Shown: positions 7,334-12,313 of the stretch, piece by piece
How the letters are laid out: every line of letters starts with the position of its first letter
Position numbering within the stretch: position 1 is the first letter of the stretch
Origin: Pavlovales sp. CCMP2436
Lineage: Eukaryota; Haptophyta; Pavlovophyceae; Pavlovales
Reading direction: 5' to 3'
Length of the DNA: 12,313 nt
Assembly: GCA_026770615.1 (NCBI GenBank)
Contig: MU631400.1
Span: 101,587 to 113,899 of the forward strand
Notes under the pieces: generated by a model
The model's input: only the letters and a program-made list of their open reading frames with translations
Told to the model about the DNA's origin: nothing
Databases searched by the model: none
Translations under genes and position numbers: made by a program

Positions 7334-7846
7334 TTGCGCGGAAAGGCGATCAAGCTGACCTTCAACGACGCCCGTCACCAAGCGGCACAACCCTTCGACA
7401 CCGTCAGCGTCGGCATCATCGGTCCCATCAACTCCCTCGAGTCCTTCCGCTCGAACGACCCGTTGATGGGGTACTACTTCATGTTGTTCCTCGATCAGTT
7501 TCCCAACTACGCGTGGATCTACCAGCTCGAGACCAAGTCGCAGGCCCCCGACTTCCTCGACAAGTTCCTCGAGGACATCCAGACCTACACCGTCTCCCTC
7601 GGCTCCCTCGTTCGGCAATTTCGGCTTGACGGGGCCAAGGAGTTTGACTCGGCACGCTGAAATGGCATCCTTCGCACCAACGGCATCGGCGGGTCCGAGA
7701 TCACGCCGGCAAGGACTCCCCAGCTCAACGCGCACGCAGAGCGATACTTCGGCACCATCACCAGGGACGCGCGCGCACTAGTTGCTCAAGCCGGCCTCCC
7801 CGACTCGTACGCCGACTCCGCCTTCCTCCACTCCGTGTACATTTGA
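7334..7846 (+). pseudogene. pol: integrase catalytic core, degenerate
   Basis: After another -1 shift at about 7323-7340 the rve core follows. DTVSVGIIGPI lines up with the copia block vhtDlcGPm, so the first catalytic Asp appears as Gly (GGC 7412-7414; Asp would need one base change). The second Asp is kept in FRLDGAKEF (GAC 7628). The Glu is kept in TPQLNAHAERYFGTI (GAG 7739), 36 codons after it. TGA stops at 7658-7660 and 7844-7846 interrupt the frame. The second lies where related proteins often have Arg before NR, so a CGA to TGA transition is a simple explanation. The enzyme would insert element DNA and make the 5-bp duplication, but this copy cannot. Confidence 0.85.
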
Positions 7847-9349
7847 AACCAGCTTGTCTCAGACTCATCGGCCGGCGTGACGCCCTATCAGCACATCCTC
7901 TGCCGCCGCCCCAACCTGTCGCACATCTGCGCCTGGGGCTCGGATGTCTGGGTCGTCGACACCCACTCGCATCTCTTTAAGCTTGACGCGCGCGCATCGT
8001 ACGGCATCCTGATTGGCTACGGCGACGCGGGCCACATGATCAACGCGCCGACCGGGGCACTCACTCGCTACACCAACGCGGCCGTGATCAAGCTCCACCC
8101 TTCTAGCAAGGTCGTCCTCAACCGGCATGTACGGATCGATGAGAGCTCCGTTATCAACCGCATCGCGACGCGCCCACGACTTCCTCTTGGCGACCTACCT
8201 GCTCCCAAAGGCGACTCGTTGCCCGACACCCCCTACCTGGAGTCCATCCCCCTCGGCAACACTGCGCCGCTCGCTCTGCCGACTTCGGGACCCTCGGCGC
8301 GCACTCTCCTCTCCGCCTACAAGCAGAACATCCCGTACGTGTGCGCCCTACTCGCTCTCGTCGCCGAGTCCGACCAGCCGACGCTCAAACAAGGTGTCTA
8401 CGGTCCACACTCGGCCGAGTGGCTCGCCTCCATCCAGTCAGGGTATGCTTTCATCGACTCAACCGGCACCTGGATCGAGACCCCTCGGCGGCCCGGCATG
8501 AAGGTCCTCAAGACGGGCCTCGTTCTCAACCTCAAGCGCAAGTTCGACGGCACCATTGACAAGTACAAGACTTGGTGCATCGCCAAGGGCTACGCGCAGC
8601 GTTTTGGTCTCGACTACGACGAGACGTTCTACTCCGTCCTTCGCTACGACTCGGCCAAGCTCATCATCGCACTTGCAGTCGCTCGCAGCGCACGCCTCTT
8701 CCACCTTGACTTCAAGACGGCGGACCTCAACGCGCCCCTCGACTACGACATCTACGTCGACCCTCCTTACTCGTACAAGATCAAAGGCAAGGGCGACATC
8801 GTTCTCAAAATTCTCAAATCTCTCTACGGGCTCACGCAGTCCGGCCGTAACTGGCGGCAGCTGATCGACAACTGGCTCATCGACTACGGCTTCACGCAGT
8901 CGCGCCAGGACCCGTGCGTGTACACACTTCACCATGACGACGGCCACTTGTCGCTCGGTATCTACGTCGACGACCTCTTGATCGCCGACTTCTCGCTCAA
9001 CCCCAACGTCTGTGACAAGTTTCTCACCTCGATCACCACGGCCTTCAAGACGACGCTCAGCGACGCCATCGACTCCTTCCTGTCTATGAAGCTGACGCGC
9101 TCCGACCTCGGCATCAAAGTGACCATCTCGCGCGCCATCCTCGAGCTCTTAGAGCGGACCGGCATGCTGAACGCGCACCCCGTTGACACGCCGATGGCAG
9201 AAGGCCTGCACCTCACCATCTCCTGGACTCGGAGCTCCTCGACCAAGACGGCGCCACGGAGTACCGCTCAATCGTCGGCGCGCTCATCCACGTCTCGCAC
9301 TTCCGCCCGGCCATCATGTACGCCATGGGCACGCACACGCACGTTATGA
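7847..9349 (+). pseudogene. pol: integrase C-terminal part and reverse transcriptase
   Basis: TPYQHILCRRPNLSHICAWG and KLDARASYGILIGY are the region following the copia integrase core. An RVT_2 reverse transcriptase starts at about 8420: EWLASIQSG, TWCIAKGYAQRFGLDYDETF, then LDFKTADLNAPL with the first catalytic Asp (GAC 8708). These are followed by YGLTQSGRNW and the YVDD box (8963-8974) with both metal-binding Asp intact. VDTPM near 9183 marks the domain end. The domain copies element RNA into DNA in virus-like particles. Its motifs are intact, and it is the longest uninterrupted part of Pol. The true frame is lost at about 9200-9237; codons after that up to 9349 are an out-of-frame tail. 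Confidence 0.93.
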
Positions 9350-9915
9350 GCCGCCCCGGTGAGCCGCACATGACCGCGGCCAAGCGCATCCTCCGCTACC
9401 TCGCTGGGACGCCCGACCTCGGCCTCAACTTCAAGGCCAACGTCGAGCTCAACTTCACCGCCTTCGTCGACGCTGACTACGCCAACTGCATCGACACGCG
9501 CAAGTCCGTCTCCGGCTTTATCACGCAGGTGGGAGGCGGCACCGTCTCAGCCCGGCGCGAGAAGCAGAGCGTCGTCACGCTCAGCTCGACTGAGGCTGAG
9601 TACGTTGCGGTCACCTCCGTCTCCAAGGAGGTCATTGCCATGCGCCAGCTCCTCGCCGACCTCAGCTTCCCGCAAACTACGGCCACGCCCGTCGGCGAGG
9701 ACAACGCCTCGTGCATCAACTTATCCAAGAACGACATCATGCACCGCCGGACCAAGCACGTGGACATCAAATTCCACTGGATCCGCGACCTCGTCAAGAA
9801 CGGCACCATCAAGCTGTTCTTCATCAGCGGCCTCGACAACGTCGCCGACATCATGACCAAGCCCCTCGGCCCCAAGCTCTTTCTGCAGCACCGCCGCACG
9901 CTCCTCGGCATGTAG
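9238..9915 (+). pseudogene. pol: reverse transcriptase tail and RNase H
   Basis: The last part of Pol is back in the original Gag frame. EYRSIVGALIHVSHFRPAI is the copia reverse transcriptase-RNase H linker, and PGEPHMTAAKRILRYLAGTP follows the family pattern. RNase H residues are all visible: Asp in FVDADYA (9469), Glu in SSTEAEYVA (9592), Asp in EDNASC (9700) and Asp in KHVDIKFHWIRD. NVADIMTKPLGP is the typical C-terminal block, and TAG 9913-9915 ends Pol. The domain degrades RNA in the RNA:DNA hybrid. The frame join to the reverse transcriptase is broken upstream. Confidence 0.92.
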
Positions 9916-10026
9916 ACGGCCGCCATCGGTTTCCCCCTCCATCGGGGGGGGGGGTTCACCGACTACAAGCTCAAGCTGTACCAGCTCCTTCAACCTGAAC
10001 GTGATCCCGTCCAGATTGAGGGAGGG
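9916..10026 (+). other. Pol 3' untranslated part with G11 run and polypurine tract
   Basis: A run of 11 G (9944-9954) follows CCCCCTCCATC, so a C5/G5 hairpin is possible. GAGGGAGGG (10018-10026) directly before the 3' LTR is the expected polypurine primer for plus-strand DNA synthesis. Confidence 0.75.
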
Positions 10027-10335
10027 TGTCGGGAGCCCAAGTGTTTCATACTCTTTGGCTCTGTCCGGTTGGCTATCGGACTGCCCGGATTTTAATATCC
10101 CGGGAAAAGCTGCCGTCTCAAATCGTCTACGGCTGCTCTCGACGCCTCTTCAGCGCTCTTCTCAGGGTCTCTTACTTACTAAGAGACCTTGTGACACAGC
10201 TTAAGACCACCTGCTCTGTGTCGTATCGCCCTACGCTTTTAAGTTGCTCCTGCTCTCTCCCTAGCCGCTTTACCGCGACTCGGACTCGATCCCCCCTAGC
10301 TCTCGCTGCAGACCTCGCACTGTCGCATCCAAACA
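10027..10335 (+). repeat. 3' LTR
   Basis: The 309-bp copy runs from TGTCGGGAGCCC to CATCCAAACA. About 20 substitutions, mostly C/T, and one TG insertion distinguish it from the 5' LTR. The hairpin GGTCTCTTA...TAAGAGACC (10166-10188) is unchanged. The stop-free LTR frame is also open here and ends in SHPN, in register with the codons that follow the LTR in Gag. Confidence 0.97.
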
Positions 10336-10340
10336 GAATT
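10336..10340 (+). repeat. target-site duplication GAATT, right
   Basis: Identical to 4697-4701. The pre-insertion site would have read CCTATGAATTCCCAG. Confidence 0.95.
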
Positions 10341-10467
10341 CCCAGAACGATTCCCTGGAAACTCCTGATTTTTTTAAACCTGCTATGCGTGCTCGCAGCA
10401 GTGCTGCTGTCAGGCGCGGGGCGCCAGCATGTCGGAGGGAGCAGGCGGCGCGTAGCCGATTCACTAT

Positions 10468-10629
10468 ATGATGCAGTCATGTGGATCGATGCCGATGGAT
10501 GAGGACGGAGAGGCTATTCAACCCTTGCCTGAAGAGGACGAAGAGCAGGCCGAAGCAGTCATGCCCTCGGCAGCGCCCTCGGCAGCGCCCTCGACAGCTC
10601 TCCTCTACATCGAACCCTTCACCGCCTGA
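10468..10629 (+). CDS. small acidic ORF, 53 codons, doubtful
   Basis: ATG ATG (10468, 10471) to TGA 10627-10629. The product starts MMQSCGSMPMDEDGEA and contains LPEEDEEQAEA, then a 12-bp tandem repeat (10563-10598) giving SAAPSAAPS. It could be a small protein, an exon of something larger, or chance. It overlaps a minus-strand ORF and at most one of them is likely real. Confidence 0.2.
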   Translation: MMQSCGSMPMDEDGEAIQPLPEEDEEQAEAVMPSAAPSAAPSTALLYIEPFTA

Positions 10630-10959
10630 TGTGAAGTGCAGTTCAGTCCACCTTCTTTGTCCCCTTGGCGCGGCAACCCGCACGGATAGCATTGGTGGAG
10701 GGTAGGCAGCAAGGCATTTGCTCACCAACGCGCGCATTTCCCACCCGGAGAGCTCGCGTGGGACCAGCGACACGTCGTAGTCGTACGCCAAGGGTCCCGC
10801 GTCCGTTAGAAGCGTCCCGGCTGGGGTCCCTGAGCATCGAGGCGGGACCGCTCGCGGGCACTTGCGCTCAATCACGCGGCGAGCTGCGCGAGCAAAGCGC
10901 TCGCCGCGCGTAAGGCGGGCCGGGCGGCCAAGCAGCATGCTGCGGTCTGCACGCAGCAT
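10477..10959 (-). CDS. hypothetical minus-strand ORF, 160 aa
   Basis: The frame starts at ATG 10957-10959 and stays open upstream to about 11082, with no further ATG noticed. The stretch TDAGPLAYDYDVSLVPREL and the following SGWEMRALVSKCLAAYPP look protein-like, with C/G-ending codons at about 10690-10870. The end (RGRCRGRCRG) is a 12-bp-repeat translation and looks less convincing. No family is recognised. The orientation, opposite to the 3104-4147 ORF, would suit a convergent gene of the inverted-repeat element, but evidence is thin. Confidence 0.3.
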   Translation of the reverse strand: MLRADRSMLLGRPARLTRGERFARAARRVIERKCPRAVPPRCSGTPAGTLLTDAGPLAYDYDVSLVPRELSGWEMRALVSKCLAAYPPPMLSVRVAAPRGQRRWTELHFTSGGEGFDVEESCRGRCRGRCRGHDCFGLLFVLFRQGLNSLSVLIHRHRST

Positions 10960-11095
10960 GGAGCACGGCTCTTCGTGCCTCGTCGGCCGCGCACGAGCGT
11001 GTGGGCAAGGTGTGCGGACGCGTAGAATGGACGCGGGGCGAACGCATGTTCTCCAGCGGATGGCTGATGATAGCCGCGCGCTTCACCACATCTAG

Positions 11096-11467
11096 GTCTC
11101 GCCACGAGCGTGAGCGCGGCACGGGTTGCTGAAGCGGGAGCTCCGCATTTTTAAAAAGGTGTTTCATACTTTAAAAAAAATCACGATGGCGGACACCCTC
11201 ATTACGTGACATACCGAGGAAGGTCGAAAAAGCTTAGAAAATGGATGCGGAACTTCGATAGGGACTATGGAGCTAGTGAGGGCATCATCGAGAGCTTTCG
11301 AACGATACCCCCATCTCCGCCTGGCTCCAAGGGGTGCTCTGAATGGACACCCCCATAGGCCTTCTGGCTGGCCATGACCGGAGCTGGAGCCTTATGTGCA
11401 ATCATCTCATTCGTCCTCAAAGACCCTGCTCCAGGCGCGAAGTAGCAGGTAGGAGAGGAACAAGTGC
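11096..11467. other. stretch without convincing gene
   Basis: Contains a T/A-rich patch (11148-11180) and an AGGGTGTCC word in reverse orientation (11191-11200) that resembles the start of the 21-bp repeat but diverges after 8 bases. A short minus-strand frame (11265-11471) has no recognisable domain. Confidence 0.4.
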
Positions 11468-11802
11468 TCACCAGCCGCGTTCAGAAAAAGGTGTAACTGC
11501 CCGAGATTCTCACGGACGTCCCGCCAGGGACGTCCTGGATTCAGGAACCTCGTGGATGTCCCGGGTCCGACCATGGGAGAGAATTTGATAGAGTTACAGG
11601 CTTAGGACTAGTAGTAAGAGTAGCAGTTGCGCGCGTAGCGCGCAACTACGCGCGCCTGCGCGCCGCGCGCACGCAGCGCGCGTATTTGCAGGCGTAAAAG
11701 ATGCGCACGGCCCCAATAAACACACCCTCAAATTTTCAGAGCCAATGGAACTGTTGGCCAGGAGCTATGACCAAAACCATGTTATTAGTTATTATCTTCT
11801 GA
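11468..11802 (-). repeat. right copy of long (~340-bp) inverted repeat
   Basis: The reverse complement aligns with 2604-2965 over nearly its whole length, including CAAATTTTCAGAGCCAAT (seen on the plus strand), the GGACGTCC palindromes (11514-11522, 11527-11535, and GGATGTCCC at 11553-11561), and the GTTGCGCGC hairpin. Near the outer end the left copy is about 13 bp longer in an AT-rich patch. Confidence 0.85.
11626..11646. repeat. GTTGCGCGC hairpin in right inverted repeat
   Basis: 9-bp arms identical to the left copy (2765-2785) but with loop GTA in place of TAT, followed by a long alternating GC-rich tract to about 11683. Confidence 0.85.
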
Positions 11803-11808
11803 TATATG

Positions 11809-11825
11809 ATATATATATATATATA
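11809..11825. repeat. short (AT)n run
   Basis: AT repeat directly outside the right long inverted repeat. It may mark an AT-rich insertion target, but the left outer flank is only loosely similar (TTTATATT). Confidence 0.85.
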
Positions 11826-11868
11826 CTTTGTTCGCCATCCTGAAACGGCCGGATCGCGCTGCCCGCTC

Positions 11869-11895
11869 GCGAGGCAGCCCGATAGGCTGCCTCGC
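11869..11895. repeat. perfect 11-bp stem hairpin
   Basis: GCGAGGCAGCC (11869-11879) and GGCTGCCTCGC (11885-11895) enclose the loop CGATA. The same 11-mer GCGAGGCAGCC also occurs at 119-129. No following T run supports a terminator, so the role is unknown. Confidence 0.85.
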
Positions 11896-11939
11896 AAAGC
11901 TGTTGTACGCACTGCTATCAGGAACTCCATTACGGACGC

Positions 11940-12313
11940 TTCATCTACTACTTCATCCACCGCGCCTCCGCGCGGTTGCTCGCGCCATGCGCGCGCGAAC
12001 AAGTTCACGGCAAACCAAAACCCGCCATCAAGTGGACTCGCTCGCGCTCGACGTCTCGGCTCCTTCGGCTCCTTCTTCGACCAGTCCTTCCAACGCGCCC
12101 CCGCGTTGCAGCCTGCGCCCCCGCGCTGCAGCCCGCGCCCCGCACGCGCGAACTCGGCATTCAAAACCCCGTCGCTTCCTAGCGACACGCCAACGGTGAG
12201 ACCACCAATGAACTCGCTCGCTCGCGCTCGGCCGGACGGCCTCGCGTTGCCTGGTTTGGCTCCTCCGGCTCCTTCTTCAACTAGTCCTTCCACCGCGCTC
12301 CCGCGCGACGGCC
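11940..12313. repeat. GC-rich degenerate repeat region
   Basis: Three diverged units share a CTTC-rich block followed by CCACCGCGC-like sequence: near 11940-11976, 12036-12104 and 12212-12313. The last two also share ACTCGCTCGCGCTCG and GGCTCCTTCTTC. Inside, a 20-bp period is seen twice at 12095-12134 (GCGCCCCCGCG then YTGCAGCCY). A minus-strand frame is open through this part, but its product mirrors the repeats, so I do not call a gene. Confidence 0.65.

Larger units (their letters stand above)
4702..10335 (+). mobile_element. Ty1/copia LTR retrotransposon, full length, defective
   Basis: The 5,634-bp element has LTRs of 307 and 309 bp bounded by TG...CA, and a perfect 5-bp target duplication. 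The internal order is Gag, protease, integrase, reverse transcriptase, RNase H; integrase before reverse transcriptase defines the copia superfamily. A purine tract GAGGGAGGG abuts the 3' LTR. The two LTRs differ by about 20 substitutions (hand count, roughly 6.5%) and one 2-nt indel, so the insertion is not recent. The coding part has three -1 frame changes (about 6790-6808, 7323-7340, 9200-9237) and stops at 7320 (TAG), 7658 (TGA) and 7844 (TGA). It sits inside the larger inverted-repeat block and is therefore younger than that sequence. Confidence 0.97.

Noticed and set aside
7658..7846. TGA read as tryptophan in the integrase
   Set aside because: Conserved Trp positions elsewhere in Pol use TGG, a TAG also interrupts the frame, and three frame changes show decay. 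CGA to TGA at 7844 is a simpler explanation.
11186..11205. Third terminus of the 21-bp repeat family
   Set aside because: Only AGGGTGTC is shared before the sequences diverge, and no matching flank duplication is seen.
11265..11471. Minus-strand peptide with HKAPAP, faintly like a ZIP metal transporter motif
   Set aside because: Only a few residues agree, there is no hydrophobic helix around them and the frame is short.
11736..12293. Minus-strand ORF of 185 aa
   Set aside because: It runs through the degenerate tandem repeats, the AT run (giving YIYIYI) and the inverted repeat; its repeated peptides reflect the DNA repeats.
1..12313. CRISPR array, tRNA or rRNA genes
   Set aside because: No regularly spaced identical repeats, no tRNA cloverleaf and no rRNA-like conserved blocks were seen on either strand.

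Overview
The window looks like nuclear DNA of a GC-rich eukaryote, probably a unicellular alga or other protist. The reasons are AATAAA poly(A) signals, AT-rich gaps between strongly C/G-ending open frames, no operon layout or Shine-Dalgarno pattern, and a complete-length Ty1/copia LTR retrotransposon. I cannot name the species. Almost everything recognisable is mobile DNA or its debris, with one insertion nested inside another.

Left part (1-2612). An (AT)n microsatellite is followed by about 700 bp without a gene that carries one arm (358-378) of a 21-bp inverted repeat. Next is a long plus-strand frame (756-2612, 618 codons) interrupted by two TAG codons. Its product starts with a CxxC...HH zinc-finger-like motif and has a Gly/Ser/Leu-Glu repeat linker. 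I do not recognise the family, but a transposase-like origin is plausible because the matching arm of the 21-bp repeat lies at 4389-4409.

Inverted-repeat block (about 2604-11802). Two diverged copies of a ~340-bp sequence face each other 9.2 kb apart. They carry GGACGTCC palindromes and a conserved GTTGCGCGC hairpin. Between them are an unknown plus-strand ORF (3104-4147), the nested retrotransposon, and weak ORFs at 10468-11082. Without the retrotransposon the block would be about 3.56 kb, which fits a DNA transposon with long terminal inverted repeats or two oppositely oriented copies of a short repeat.

Retrotransposon (4702-10335, 5,634 bp). LTRs of 307 and 309 bp begin TG and end CA, and a perfect 5-bp target duplication GAATT flanks them. 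The internal order is Gag with zinc knuckle, protease, HHCC plus integrase, reverse transcriptase (YVDD) and RNase H, which is the Ty1/copia order. Three single-nucleotide -1 shifts, three in-frame stops, a lost integrase aspartate and about 6.5% LTR divergence show that this copy is dead. Three features are unusual: a membrane-spanning-like segment between the zinc knuckle and the protease, an expanded zinc knuckle, and a Gag frame that appears to begin inside the LTR.

Right end (11803-12313). An (AT)n run, a perfect 11-bp-stem hairpin and GC-rich degenerate tandem repeats fill the rest; I see no convincing gene there.
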